From: Arthrobacter cheniae
GTDB taxonomy: Bacteria > Actinomycetota > Actinomycetes > Actinomycetales > Micrococcaceae
Assembly (NCBI RefSeq): GCF_003602275.1
Contig: NZ_QZVT01000004.1
Span: 178,463-242,462 of the forward strand
Direction: 5' to 3'
Length of the DNA: 64,000 bases
Below are positions 1-7,944 of this stretch, piece by piece. How positions within the stretch are numbered: position 1 is the first letter of the stretch; each line of letters begins with the position of its first letter. The position numbers and the translations under genes were made by a program. Below the pieces are notes generated by a model. The model saw only the letters and a list, made by a program, of their open reading frames with translations. It was not told the DNA's origin and searched no databases.

Positions 1-109
1 GGGACTCCTTAGTGGTGGTGAGTGCTTTGCTCCTCATCCTAGCGAGCGGACCTCCCGGACGCAGGGGACGTCGGTGCTAATGACGACGGCGCACGCCGGC
101 GGTCTTCGA

Positions 110-778
110 TCAGGCGCCCTGGCCGAACACGTGCCGCCGCACCCAGCCGTGCATCGCGATGGCAGCGGCAGCCGAGGCGTTGATGGAGCGCGTCGAGCCG
201 AACTGAGCGATCGAGAGGGTCGCCTCGGCCGCCTCGTGCACCTCGGGCGTGAGGCCGGGTCCCTCCTGGCCGAACACCAGCACGCACTTCTCGGGCAGCT
301 CGAAGGTCTCGAGGGGTACGGAATCGGGGAAGTTGTCGATCCCGATCACGGCCAGGCCCTCAGCTGCGGCCCAGGCGGTGAAGTCGGCGACGGTGGGGTG
401 GTGGCGGACGTGCTGGTAGCGGTCGGTGACCATGGCGCCGCGCCGGTTCCACCGCCGTCGCCCGATGATGTGGACCTCCCTCGCCAGGAAGGCGTTCGCC
501 GTCCGCACCACGGAGCCGATATTGAGATCGTGCTGCCAGTTCTCGATGGCCACGTGGAAACCGTGGCGCCGTTCGTCGAGGTCCGCGACGATCGCCTCGT
601 GCGTCCAGTAGCGGTAGGCATCGACGACGTTCCGGGTGTCACCGGAAGCCAGCAAGCCCCGGTCCCAGTGATCGCCGTCGGGCCACTCACCCTCCCAGGG
701 TCCGACGCCGACGGCGGGTGTCCCGGGCGCCTCGTCCGGCGCTGCGGCGTCGACGGGTTCCGACAGTGTTTCTCTCAC
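110..778 (-). CDS. SpoU/TrmH-family RNA 2'-O-methyltransferase
   Basis: Predicted SAM-dependent 2'-O-ribose methyltransferase of the SPOUT (TrmH/SpoU) family acting on tRNA or rRNA in the cytoplasm. The three SpoU motifs are visible: NIGSVVRTANAF near residues 87-97, VLVFGQEGPGLTPEV near 166-180, and IAQFGSTRSINASAAAAIA near 190-208, which form the trefoil knot and cofactor site. The first 70 residues are an acidic N-terminal extension. I chose the GTG at 778 because the 24 residues gained from the ATG at 850 look non-conserved and would run into the promoter and leader of the divergent HAD gene; neither start has a good ribosome binding site. The target nucleotide cannot be read from sequence. 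Confidence 0.88.
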   Translation of the reverse strand: MRETLSEPVDAAAPDEAPGTPAVGVGPWEGEWPDGDHWDRGLLASGDTRNVVDAYRYWTHEAIVADLDERRHGFHVAIENWQHDLNIGSVVRTANAFLAREVHIIGRRRWNRRGAMVTDRYQHVRHHPTVADFTAWAAAEGLAVIGIDNFPDSVPLETFELPEKCVLVFGQEGPGLTPEVHEAAEATLSIAQFGSTRSINASAAAAIAMHGWVRRHVFGQGA

Positions 779-852
779 GGTCCCAGCGTAGTCGGCGGCA
801 AAGATGCAAGACTGGCCCACGTAGGTCAGCTCCACCCTCTGAAAGGACATCC

Positions 853-1632
853 ATGCGCGAGAACGAACACATCGAGTGCTGGCTCACCGACATGGACGGC
901 GTGCTGGTGCACGAGAATCAGGCCATTCCGGGCGCAGCCGAGCTGATCGAACGGTGGGTGGCCACGTCGAAGCGATTCCTCGTCCTGACCAACAATTCGA
1001 TCTACACGCCGCGAGACCTCGCCGCGCGCCTGAAGGCGTCCGGGCTGGAGATCCCGGAGGAGAACCTGTGGACATCGGCGCTGGCCACGGCGCAATTCCT
1101 CCGTGACCAGCTGCCGGGAGGCCGCGCCTACGTCATCGGCGAGGCAGGGCTCACGACGGCGCTGCACGAGGCCGGTTTCGTCCTCACGGACACGAATCCT
1201 GACTACGTGGTGCTGGGCGAGACCCGCACCTACTCGTTCGAGGCGATCACCAAGGCTGTCCGCCTGATCCTCGAAGGAGCGCGCTTCATCGCGACCAACC
1301 CGGACGTCACCGGCCCTTCGAAGGAAGGCCCCCTTCCCGCGACGGGGGCGATCGCCGCGATGATCACTGCGGCGACGAGCCGTGACCCCTACATCGTCGG
1401 CAAACCCAACCCCATGATGTTCCGCTCGGCGATGAACCAGATCGACGCACATTCGGAGACCACGGCCATGATCGGCGACCGCATGGACACCGACATCATC
1501 GCGGGCATGGAGGCTGGATTGCACACCGTCCTGGTGCTCAGCGGCATCACCCAGGCGGCGGACATCAATGCCTACCCGTTCCGCCCTGCGCAGATCTGCA
1601 ACTCGGTGGCGGACCTGATCGATCAGGTGTGA
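853..1632 (+). CDS. HAD-IIA family hydrolase (NagD/PGP-like phosphatase)
   Basis: A 259-residue cytoplasmic phosphatase of the haloacid dehalogenase superfamily, subclass IIA (NagD, p-nitrophenyl phosphatase, phosphoglycolate phosphatase type). The nucleophile motif DMDGVLV is at 13-19 (Asp13, general acid Asp15), motif II is TNNS at 46-49, the conserved Lys is in VGKPNP near 184, and the Mg-binding motif GDRMDTD is at 208-214. The C2 cap fits IIA members. The ATG at 853 follows a good GAAAGGA ribosome binding site, so the longer in-frame reading upstream is not needed. It is divergent from the SpoU gene. The physiological substrate is not determined by the sequence. Confidence 0.9.
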   Translation: MRENEHIECWLTDMDGVLVHENQAIPGAAELIERWVATSKRFLVLTNNSIYTPRDLAARLKASGLEIPEENLWTSALATAQFLRDQLPGGRAYVIGEAGLTTALHEAGFVLTDTNPDYVVLGETRTYSFEAITKAVRLILEGARFIATNPDVTGPSKEGPLPATGAIAAMITAATSRDPYIVGKPNPMMFRSAMNQIDAHSETTAMIGDRMDTDIIAGMEAGLHTVLVLSGITQAADINAYPFRPAQICNSVADLIDQV

Positions 1633-1648
1633 GCCGACCGGTCCAGGC

Positions 1649-2650
1649 CTAGAAGTAGCGTTTCCAGCCGCCGCCCCGCGGTACCGGGACGAACTCGCGC
1701 TGGACCGTCGCCACGACCTCCTGATAGATCCCCGGGTTCCACTGCGGACTCGCATGGGCAGGCAACGCACCGTCCGTCACGTAGTCGACGGGGAGCAAGT
1801 TGTCGGGCAGTTCCCGCGCCCAGCCGGAACGCGCCCTCGCATAGTCGACGACGCCGTCGTTCGGGTTCCCGGCGAAGACCACCCTCGTATCGCCGAGCGA
1901 CAGCCGGAAGCGGGTGACGTCGAAGTGGTAGATGTACGAGGATTCCGACTGGATGAGTTCGCTGCTCGGCGCCAACGGCGAGAGTTGCTCGAGCGTCTGA
2001 TCGACGACCTGGCTCCACGTCCGCTCGTTCTTGTGGACTATCCGTTCACCGAGTTCGTAGGTACCGCGAACGCTGATCGGCACGCGCACGCCGGCCTCGT
2101 ACAGCAGCACGACGCCATCGAACATCCGCTGGTCCAGCACGTCGTAGCGGCTGGACGGGGACGAGTCGAGCAGGACCAGCTCCACGGGGATGCCGCGGTC
2201 ACGGAGGCGGGCAGCCACCTCGACCGCGACCATGCCGCCGAAACTGTGGCCGTAGAAATACAGTTTCTCGAGCCGGAAGTTGTCCACGTAGCGGTTCATC
2301 GTGGCGACGACGTTGTTGATGTCGAGGCCACGGTTCGAGTAGCCCATGACGGCCATCTGCGCCCGCTTCGACAGGGCCGGACGCAGCGAGTTGAGGATCC
2401 ATAGCCCCTCCTCCCAACTGGTCTTGTACCCGGGGAACAGCACCCAGCGGTCGTTGGGGAACCGGGCGCGGGCGTCGTCGTCATCGAGCGGCAGGATCCG
2501 CGTCTGCTCGCGCTGTGACTGGATGACGCGCGTGAAAGCGAGGTCCGTGGTCACCACTGCCGCAGCCGCCGAGCCGATCAGGAAGGACCGGCGGGAGGAT
2601 TCACGGAACTCCAGCGCCCGCTGCAGTGTTCGGGCGTCATCGTTCGCCAC
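1649..2650 (-). CDS. Tat-type alpha/beta hydrolase
   Basis: A 333-residue alpha/beta-hydrolase-fold protein. The nucleophile elbow is GHSFGG at 134-139 (Ser136); an Asp in the PNDGVVDY segment and a His near LPAHASPQW are plausible remaining triad members. The N-terminus carries a twin-arginine-like segment (SRRSFLIGS, residues 19-27) followed by an Ala/Val-rich hydrophobic stretch, so export or membrane anchoring is likely. It lies 38 nt downstream of pyrE on the same strand and may be co-transcribed, but nothing ties it to pyrimidine synthesis. Substrate unknown; esterase or thioesterase activity is a family-level guess. Confidence 0.75.
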   Translation of the reverse strand: MANDDARTLQRALEFRESSRRSFLIGSAAAAVVTTDLAFTRVIQSQREQTRILPLDDDDARARFPNDRWVLFPGYKTSWEEGLWILNSLRPALSKRAQMAVMGYSNRGLDINNVVATMNRYVDNFRLEKLYFYGHSFGGMVAVEVAARLRDRGIPVELVLLDSSPSSRYDVLDQRMFDGVVLLYEAGVRVPISVRGTYELGERIVHKNERTWSQVVDQTLEQLSPLAPSSELIQSESSYIYHFDVTRFRLSLGDTRVVFAGNPNDGVVDYARARSGWARELPDNLLPVDYVTDGALPAHASPQWNPGIYQEVVATVQREFVPVPRGGGWKRYF

Positions 2651-2688
2651 GCGTCGTTTCGTCCTGCCTGCCCTGCGCTGCGTGCCCG

Positions 2689-3264
2689 TCAGTCGAGGCC
2701 CAGCTCATCCTTGCCGAAGGCGAAGAGGTACGGCACCCCGGCTTCGGACTCGATGCGCTCCTTCGACCCGGTGCTGCGGTCGACGATGACCGCGACGGCC
2801 TGGACATCGCCGCCTGCGCGGCGCACGCCCTCGACGGCGGTCAGCGCGGAGCCACCCGTGGTCGAGGTGTCCTCGAGCACGACGACGGGGCGTCCCGAGA
2901 CGTCCGGCCCCTCGACCTGGCGGCCCATCCCATGGGTTTTCTGCGTCTTGCGGACCACGAAGGCGTCGATGGGGCGTCCGGCCCCGGACGCCGCGTGCAT
3001 GACCGCGGTCCCGACGGGATCGGCACCCATCGTCAGACCGCCGGCCGCCTCGAAGGCGATACCGGCGTCGTCGAGCAGTTGCAGCATGACGCGTCCCACG
3101 AGCACGGAGGCCTCGTGGTGGAGCGTGATGCGGCGGAGGTCGATGTAGTAGTCCGCCTCTACGCCGCTGGAGAGCGTGACGCGCTCGTGCACCACGGCGA
3201 GTTCCTTGATGAGCTCGAGGAGCCGGGAGCGGTCGGTGGTCTGCGCGGAGGTCTCGGCGGTCAT
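2689..3264 (-). CDS. pyrE: Orotate phosphoribosyltransferase
   Basis: Converts orotate and PRPP to orotidine 5'-monophosphate, the fifth step of de novo pyrimidine synthesis, in the cytoplasm. The 191-residue length is normal. The PRPP-binding motif VVVLEDTSTTGGSA is at 127-140, with the RKTQKTHGMG loop at 105-114 providing the catalytic lysines typical of PyrE, and an EADYYIDLRR orotate-binding segment near 36-45. A TACTAA-like -10 element sits about 9 nt before the ATG, so the transcript may be nearly leaderless. It is not next to other pyr genes here, which is common in actinobacteria. Confidence 0.96.
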   Translation of the reverse strand: MTAETSAQTTDRSRLLELIKELAVVHERVTLSSGVEADYYIDLRRITLHHEASVLVGRVMLQLLDDAGIAFEAAGGLTMGADPVGTAVMHAASGAGRPIDAFVVRKTQKTHGMGRQVEGPDVSGRPVVVLEDTSTTGGSALTAVEGVRRAGGDVQAVAVIVDRSTGSKERIESEAGVPYLFAFGKDELGLD

Positions 3265-3337
3265 GCGACCAGCTTAGTAGGGGCGGCACGGATGCCCGAT
3301 CCCACAGGGCTGGAGCTGATCAGGACTGTCCGTGGCA

Positions 3338-3373
3338 AGAGCCGGGCCCACACACAAGTGCGGGCCCGGCTCT
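3338..3373 (-). terminator. Perfect 12-bp hairpin after sugar isomerase gene
   Basis: AGAGCCGGGCCC at 3338-3349 pairs perfectly with GGGCCCGGCTCT at 3362-3373 around a 12-nt loop. It lies 25 nt beyond the stop of the minus-strand isomerase gene and before pyrE, so it probably ends that transcript; the following T-tract is short. Confidence 0.7.
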
Positions 3374-3397
3374 CCTCACGCTGTGGATCCCCTCCGG

Positions 3398-4339
3398 CTA
3401 GTAGCGCAGGGCCCGCAGGTAGTTGTAGCCCACTTCCGCGGTCTGCAGGGGCGTCACGTCCGGCTGATCGTTCTCGACGATGTACTCCTTCGGCTTGTGC
3501 GCTTCGAAGATTCGGCCGAAGTCGATCTTCCCGGTACCGAGATCCGCGAAACCGCCGGCAGTGTCACGGTCCTTCACGTGGTACTGCAGGGTCTTCTGCG
3601 GCGCCTGCTGGATGGTGTCGATGGCGAACTGGATCGGATCCGCCGCGCCGACGCCGACACCGCCGGTCACCGCCCAGTAGAGGTCCACCTCGAGGTGGAC
3701 GAGCGTCGGGTCGAGCCGGGTCGTGAAGATCTCCCATGGCGTGAGACCGCCGCCGAGGTCCGTGGTGAACTCGTGGGCGTGGTTGTGGTAGCCGTACTTC
3801 AGGCCGGCATCGCTCGCAGCAGCAGCCTCCACATTCATCTGGTCGGCCCAGAGGCGCCAGTCGTCGGCCTTGGTCGAGGCGAGGTAGGGCACGTTCATGT
3901 AGGTCTGGCCCAGGACGGCCGCGTTGGCGATCTTGGTTTGCAGGGCCGCCGGGGTGGCGCTGATCCCGTCGTGGCTGGACGAGGGGGTGATACCCAACGA
4001 GTCGAGGGTGGACCGCATCGACACGGCGGTGCGACCGTACAAACCGGCGAGCTCGACCTTCGTGTAGCCGTAGTCGGCAAGCTTCTGGAACGTGCTGTCC
4101 ACCCCCGCACCGGACATGATCGAGCGCAGCGTATAGAGCTGGATGCTGATGAGGCCGGGCGGAACCCGCTGCCCGGCAGCCTTGCCGACCGGGGCCGCCA
4201 TGGCAGCGGTTCCGCCGACACCGGCGAGCCCAGCACCTACGCCTGCCGCGACGGCTCCCCGGAGGAAGTTACGCCGATCGAATCCCTTCTGCTCGAGTGA
4301 TTGGCGGAGGGCACCTTTGGCATCGAATCCGAAGCACAT
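3398..4339 (-). CDS. Tat-exported sugar phosphate isomerase/epimerase-like protein
   Basis: A 313-residue AP-endonuclease-2/xylose-isomerase-like TIM-barrel protein. The N-terminus contains the twin-arginine signal DRRNFLRGAV (residues 21-30), then a Gly/Ala-rich hydrophobic core ending near AMA, so it is predicted to be folded in the cytoplasm and exported. The barrel shows LISIQLYTLRS, YHNHAHEF, HLEVDLYW and YHVKDRD segments that carry the His, Asp and Glu metal ligands of this superfamily. Export is unusual for an intracellular sugar-phosphate enzyme and points to a free sugar or cell-surface substrate. The upstream ROK gene and the operator-like repeat at 4723-4746 suggest sugar-controlled expression. 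Exact reaction unknown. Confidence 0.8.
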   Translation of the reverse strand: MCFGFDAKGALRQSLEQKGFDRRNFLRGAVAAGVGAGLAGVGGTAAMAAPVGKAAGQRVPPGLISIQLYTLRSIMSGAGVDSTFQKLADYGYTKVELAGLYGRTAVSMRSTLDSLGITPSSSHDGISATPAALQTKIANAAVLGQTYMNVPYLASTKADDWRLWADQMNVEAAAASDAGLKYGYHNHAHEFTTDLGGGLTPWEIFTTRLDPTLVHLEVDLYWAVTGGVGVGAADPIQFAIDTIQQAPQKTLQYHVKDRDTAGGFADLGTGKIDFGRIFEAHKPKEYIVENDQPDVTPLQTAEVGYNYLRALRY

Positions 4340-4709
4340 GTGTTTGCCTTTCTGGCGAGAATGCTGTCGGGACCGTCGTTGGTCCCGGACAGCATGTGGA
4401 GCTGCAACGCAGCGGTCATGAGGGAATACGTACGACTCAAGCTGTGGAGACCTGCTTCGGCCATCCTCGACGATCGTGCGCGATGGTCAACGACAGCTTC
4501 GTCGTCGGTATCGCGGTTGATCGACCCTGAGCCGACAAGACGGGGTGTCTATAGCGCGGTGTTGCGTTTCTTGTTGCACGAATGGACATTGGCATACGGC
4601 TTGGTTGCACTGCGAGCGGGCCCCAGCGTGCCGCCCGCCCCTACCTTCTACGTCCTCCGCGGCAACCCCGCGTTTTTTCAGTATTGGGCGAGACCAGATC
4701 CGTGTCTCG

Positions 4710-4739
4710 AGGCTAAGGCGGGCTTTTGCTGTCTGTCAA
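4710..4739 (-). promoter_or_regulatory. Candidate promoter for the Tat-exported isomerase
   Basis: On the minus strand a perfect -35 TTGACA (4734-4739) is followed after 18 nt by a -10 TAGCCT (4710-4715). It reads toward the isomerase gene starting at 4339 and would give a leader of about 360 nt. The -35 box lies within the spacer of the inverted repeat at 4723-4746. Confidence 0.5.
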
Positions 4740-4746
4740 GCAAAAG
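4723..4746. promoter_or_regulatory. Inverted repeat CTTTTGC-N10-GCAAAAG over the -35 box
   Basis: CTTTTGC (4723-4729) and GCAAAAG (4740-4746) form a perfect 7-bp inverted repeat with a 10-nt spacer. The repeat covers the TTGACA -35 box, the geometry expected for repressor binding; the ROK protein encoded next door is the obvious candidate. Binding is inferred. Confidence 0.5.
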
Positions 4747-4788
4747 TAGCCAGTTGGCCGCAAAAAGCTCCGGAGAATCTGCTATCCA

Positions 4789-5982
4789 TCAGGAGAGACC
4801 GAGGACCATGGCATCAATGCGATGCGGGGACATTGCGTGATGAATAGCAAGCATGCTCGCGCCGAGTACCCCCGCATTCGGCCCTGAACTGGATTGGACG
4901 ATCTGGAGATGCTGAGTCGCCAGCGGAATGGTCCGTGAGTAGACCATTTCCCGTATACCCGCGATGAACTGCTCCCCGGTCAGCGCCATGGAGCCGCCGA
5001 TGACGATGACGGAAGGGTTGATGAGACTGACACAGGCGGACAGCACCTCGCCTACGTCCCTCCCCGCCTGGCGCACCGCGTGGATGGCTCCTGTGCTGCC
5101 TTCCCCCACCAACCGGACAACGTCCTCGCCGGTGCTCGCCTCCAGTCCCAGACTACGTAGCTTGGACGCCACAGCCGGCCCCGAGGCAACTGCTTCAAGG
5201 CAGTCCTGGTTCCCGCAGTGACAGGGGACCCCGGTGCCGCCATGCACGCGGATGTGCCCTATATCGCCCGCTACGCCGTCCGCTCCCCGCTGCAACATGC
5301 CGCTCGAGACGATGCCCGCGCCGATTCCCGTGGCGACCTTCACGAAGACGAGGTTGTCGACCTTCGGCCAGGCGACATTGCGCTCACCGAGCGCCATGAT
5401 GTTGACGTCATTGTCCACCAGTACCGGAACGTGAAAATGGCGCTGTAGGTACCCTGGAACGTCGTAGCCGTTCCAGCCGGGCATGATGGGCGGGTTGATC
5501 GGCCTGCCGGTACGGTGTTCCACCGGGCCGGGCACCCCTATCCCGATAGCCAACAGGTCAGTCAGAACTCGACCGGAGTCTATGAGGAGCTTGCTGCCGA
5601 GTTCGACAACGGCTTGAAGCACTACATCGGGACCCTGAGTGATTTCGATGGAGCGCGCACTCTGTTGAAGAATATGCCCCGTGAGGTCGGTGACCGCTAC
5701 CTGCAAATGGGATGCGCCGATGTCGACACCGAGAACCACCTTGCTTCCAGCCTTGAGCGCGATCCGAGAAGAAGGACGGCCGCCGGTGGACACGGCGTCA
5801 TTGACGAAGCCCACGAGTCCCAGTTCCATGAGCGCCTCGATGCGAAGGGTGACCGTCGACCGTGCGAGCCCCATCTGCTCGGCGAGTTCGGATCTGGTCC
5901 GGGGCCGGCCGTCTCTGAGGATCTGGAACAACTCGCTTGCTCCAGAAGAGGCAAGACCGTCGAAGCTACTTATGTCAGTCAC
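4789..5982 (-). CDS. ROK-family transcriptional regulator
   Basis: A 397-residue sugar-responsive repressor of the NagC/XylR (ROK) type. An N-terminal winged helix (ELFQILRDGRPRTRSELAEQ and LARSTVTLRIEALMELGL, about residues 15-55) is followed by an ASKHA/ROK sugar-kinase-like fold with VVLGVDIGASHLQVAV, GIGVPGPVE and the zinc-binding CHCGNQDCLEA motif. I chose the GTG at 5982 because ROK regulators normally begin just before the helix-turn-helix; an in-frame ATG at 6078 would add 32 residues with no family match. There is no Shine-Dalgarno before the GTG, and a TCTAAT -10-like box 6 nt upstream allows a leaderless transcript. It sits between the isomerase gene and the ebo-like operon and could control either. 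Confidence 0.87.
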   Translation of the reverse strand: MTDISSFDGLASSGASELFQILRDGRPRTRSELAEQMGLARSTVTLRIEALMELGLVGFVNDAVSTGGRPSSRIALKAGSKVVLGVDIGASHLQVAVTDLTGHILQQSARSIEITQGPDVVLQAVVELGSKLLIDSGRVLTDLLAIGIGVPGPVEHRTGRPINPPIMPGWNGYDVPGYLQRHFHVPVLVDNDVNIMALGERNVAWPKVDNLVFVKVATGIGAGIVSSGMLQRGADGVAGDIGHIRVHGGTGVPCHCGNQDCLEAVASGPAVASKLRSLGLEASTGEDVVRLVGEGSTGAIHAVRQAGRDVGEVLSACVSLINPSVIVIGGSMALTGEQFIAGIREMVYSRTIPLATQHLQIVQSSSGPNAGVLGASMLAIHHAMSPHRIDAMVLGLS

Positions 5983-6197
5983 CGTGCAATTAGAGCATAT
6001 GAATCGACGAAACCGATGGCAGTTTTCACAGTCAACAGCGGGAGCGAACTTCGCGGGATCTCGTGCTAATTGCCCCACTCGCGATGGCGGGGGCGCTTCG
6101 GAGTAAGAGCGGTGCGGACTTCACATAAGCCCTTCCAGTGTCGACTGAACTGCTCATCGCCGATCCCTGGATACGGCGGTCCGGATGCGGACATCCG

Positions 6198-6226
6198 TTG
6201 TTCGTCGCTATTAGCCGTGTTAGGTT
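6198..6226 (+). promoter_or_regulatory. Candidate promoter for the ebo-like operon
   Basis: TTGTTC (6198-6203) and TAGGTT (6221-6226) are spaced by 17 nt and face the operon starting at 6694. The predicted start near 6233 would give a leader of about 460 nt. No other plus-strand element in the region is better. Confidence 0.35.
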
Positions 6227-6321
6227 CGTTGTGATCGGCGTCTCACGGGTGACCACGGTGTTCTTCACCAGCTCAGGCGATCAGCCCGCCAGAGACGCGG
6301 CATCACTTCAAGGAGGAAGTT

Positions 6322-6405
6322 TTGATCGAGGTCTCACACTTGCAGCCTTTGTTCGCGCGAAGGGGTCGAGCTCCTGCATTTCACATCGGGGTTCCTCGAG
6401 GGTGA
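6322..6405 (+). CDS. Possible 27-residue leader peptide with strong RBS
   Basis: A TTG codon at 6322 follows a near-perfect Shine-Dalgarno (AAGGAGG, 6310-6316) at ideal spacing, and the frame runs 27 codons to a TGA. The product (LIEVSHLQPLF... to ...GVPRG) matches nothing I know. Such a strong ribosome binding site with no large gene behind it suggests a translated leader peptide upstream of the ebo-like operon, or the remnant of a lost gene start. The purine-rich run may also be chance. Confidence 0.3.
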   Translation: MIEVSHLQPLFARRGRAPAFHIGVPRG

Positions 6406-6693
6406 TCCGGACTGATGTCGGCGAAGGTGAAGTCGACTGGACACCGATCCTTCGGACCGCACGGCTCCAAGCAGCATTTCGCGGTGGATCAGGAGTGCAC
6501 CCCTCACCACCTCCGCATCCGTCGAGGACAGCTCCAGCTCCCTGACCTGCACCTCCCGACCGTTCAGCCCTCGGGAGCCGCCCACGTGCCGACCGATGTC
6601 CTCTACGCCAGCCGGAGGACCCATCCAGATGCTCCCGACCATGTCTCGAACACTCGTGCGCCAAGCTCCACAGCACATTGAAAGGAAACTGAC

Positions 6694-7944
6694 GTGGCTA
6701 CAGCAGCCAAAGCGGTACGAAGCGCAACCATGAGCGCAGGTCCGACCTCCCACGACTACGGCAAGACGGGTATCTGGCTCATCGGCGCACGGGGCTCCGT
6801 GGCGACGACGGCCACGATGGGACTCGCTGCTATATCAGCCGGCTTCGCTGACGCCACCGGATGCGTCACGGAACAGGCGGTGTTCGACGGGGTCGATCTT
6901 CCTGGGTTCGCCGACTTCGTGGTGGGCGGCCATGACATCAGTGATGTCTCGATGGCGAAGCGCGCCGAGGCACTCGTCGAATCGGGCATGCTACCCCTAC
7001 ACCTCTTCGAGTCCGTCCGATCCCAGCTGGTGGAAGCCGACCAGCGCGTTCGGCCCGGCTACGATCCTCGGCAGGAATCAGAATCACAAGCTGAGGCAGC
7101 GCGTCGCCTCGCCTCGGATATTTCCGACTTCAGAATCTCCCACGGCCTGAGCCGTGTCATCGTCCTCGATGTGGCCTCCACCGAAGCGCCCGTGGAAACC
7201 GTCCCTGAATTCACGGACATCGATATGCTCCTGGCCGCGTTGGAAGACCCGTCACGCTCTGTTCTGCCTCCTAGCTCCATCAGCGCCTACGCCGCCGTCC
7301 TGGCCGGCTCGCCCTACGTCTGTTTCACTCCCTCCACCGCTCTTAATGTGCCTGCACTGTACGAACTTGCCGTCGGCTCAGGAGTTCCGACCGCGGGGCA
7401 GGACGGCAAGACGGGACAGACCTGGCTGCGTTCAGTCGTGGCACCGGCCCTATCCGCGCGCGGGCTCCGCGTCCTGTCCTGGGCGGGAACCAACCTGCTC
7501 GGCGGTGGTGATGGCGCCACTCTCGCGGACCCGCGGGCAGTTTCGGGGAAGCTTCAGTCCAAGAACCGAGGACTACGGGAGTTGACCGGAGGTGCCGCCA
7601 CCCCACTGCACATCGACAACGTCCAGGATCTGGGCGAGACGAAAGTCGCGTGGGACCACATCAACATCGAAGGTTTCCTCGGTTCCCGTCTCACCCTCCA
7701 GACAACCTGGACCGCCTTCGACTCGATGCTCGCCGCTCCTATGGTGCTCGACCTCTCGCGGCTGATGGCCCTCGCCCACGCCTCCGGCGAGAAGGGCCAT
7801 GTAGGCGCTCTCGGGTTCTTCTTCAAGGATCCGTGGGGAAGTAATGAGCACTCCTTCTCCCGTCAGACCGACAACCTCGTGGAATGGGCACAGACCATGA
7901 GCTCATCGACTGCAGCCGGCACGGGAATCGTCGATCAGCAATGA
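6694..7944 (+). CDS. Inositol-3-phosphate synthase-like enzyme (first gene of ebo-like operon)
   Basis: A 416-residue member of the myo-inositol-1-phosphate synthase family. Classical members convert glucose 6-phosphate to 1D-myo-inositol 3-phosphate with bound NAD. The dinucleotide-binding start GKTGIWLIGARGSVATTATM is near residues 23-42, and the catalytic-domain segments SWAGTNLLGGGDGATLADPR (about 264-283) and SRLTLQTTWTAFDSMLAAP (about 330-348) are present. The GTG at 6694 has a good AAAGGA site at correct spacing; the ATG at 6730 has none. The stop overlaps the next start as ATGA. The usual ebo cluster has a 3-dehydroquinate-synthase-like sugar cyclase (EboD) here; this operon has another sugar-phosphate cyclase. 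It may be the housekeeping MIPS or a specialised paralogue. Confidence 0.85.
   Translation: MATAAKAVRSATMSAGPTSHDYGKTGIWLIGARGSVATTATMGLAAISAGFADATGCVTEQAVFDGVDLPGFADFVVGGHDISDVSMAKRAEALVESGMLPLHLFESVRSQLVEADQRVRPGYDPRQESESQAEAARRLASDISDFRISHGLSRVIVLDVASTEAPVETVPEFTDIDMLLAALEDPSRSVLPPSSISAYAAVLAGSPYVCFTPSTALNVPALYELAVGSGVPTAGQDGKTGQTWLRSVVAPALSARGLRVLSWAGTNLLGGGDGATLADPRAVSGKLQSKNRGLRELTGGAATPLHIDNVQDLGETKVAWDHINIEGFLGSRLTLQTTWTAFDSMLAAPMVLDLSRLMALAHASGEKGHVGALGFFFKDPWGSNEHSFSRQTDNLVEWAQTMSSSTAAGTGIVDQQ

Larger units (their letters stand above)
4340..4788. other. 450-bp intergenic stretch between isomerase and ROK genes
   Basis: No convincing gene: the open frames here have no ribosome binding site and no recognisable protein family. 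The stretch holds the promoter and inverted repeat described at 4710-4746, and a weak plus-strand stem-loop at 4658-4672 (CGCGG/CCGCG) followed by six T residues, which lies well downstream of any plus-strand gene. The rest is probably the long leader of the isomerase transcript. Confidence 0.5.
5983..6693. other. Divergent control region between ROK gene and ebo-like operon
   Basis: A 711-bp stretch with no gene I can identify by homology. It should contain the ROK promoter near its left edge and a candidate plus-strand promoter at 6198-6226. A short reading frame with an unusually strong ribosome binding site lies at 6322-6405 and is listed separately. The remaining open frames look like chance readings. 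A leader of more than 400 nt before the first operon gene leaves room for post-transcriptional control, but I recognise no known riboswitch class. Confidence 0.5.

Noticed and set aside
4301-4840. 179-residue plus-strand frame between isomerase and ROK
   Set aside because: No ribosome binding site, no homology, overlaps the N-terminal part of the isomerase gene and the ROK 3' end; the region reads better as regulatory DNA.
6138-6545. 135-residue plus-strand frame in the ebo leader
   Set aside because: No Shine-Dalgarno at its start and low-complexity Ser/Pro/Arg C-terminus; likely chance.
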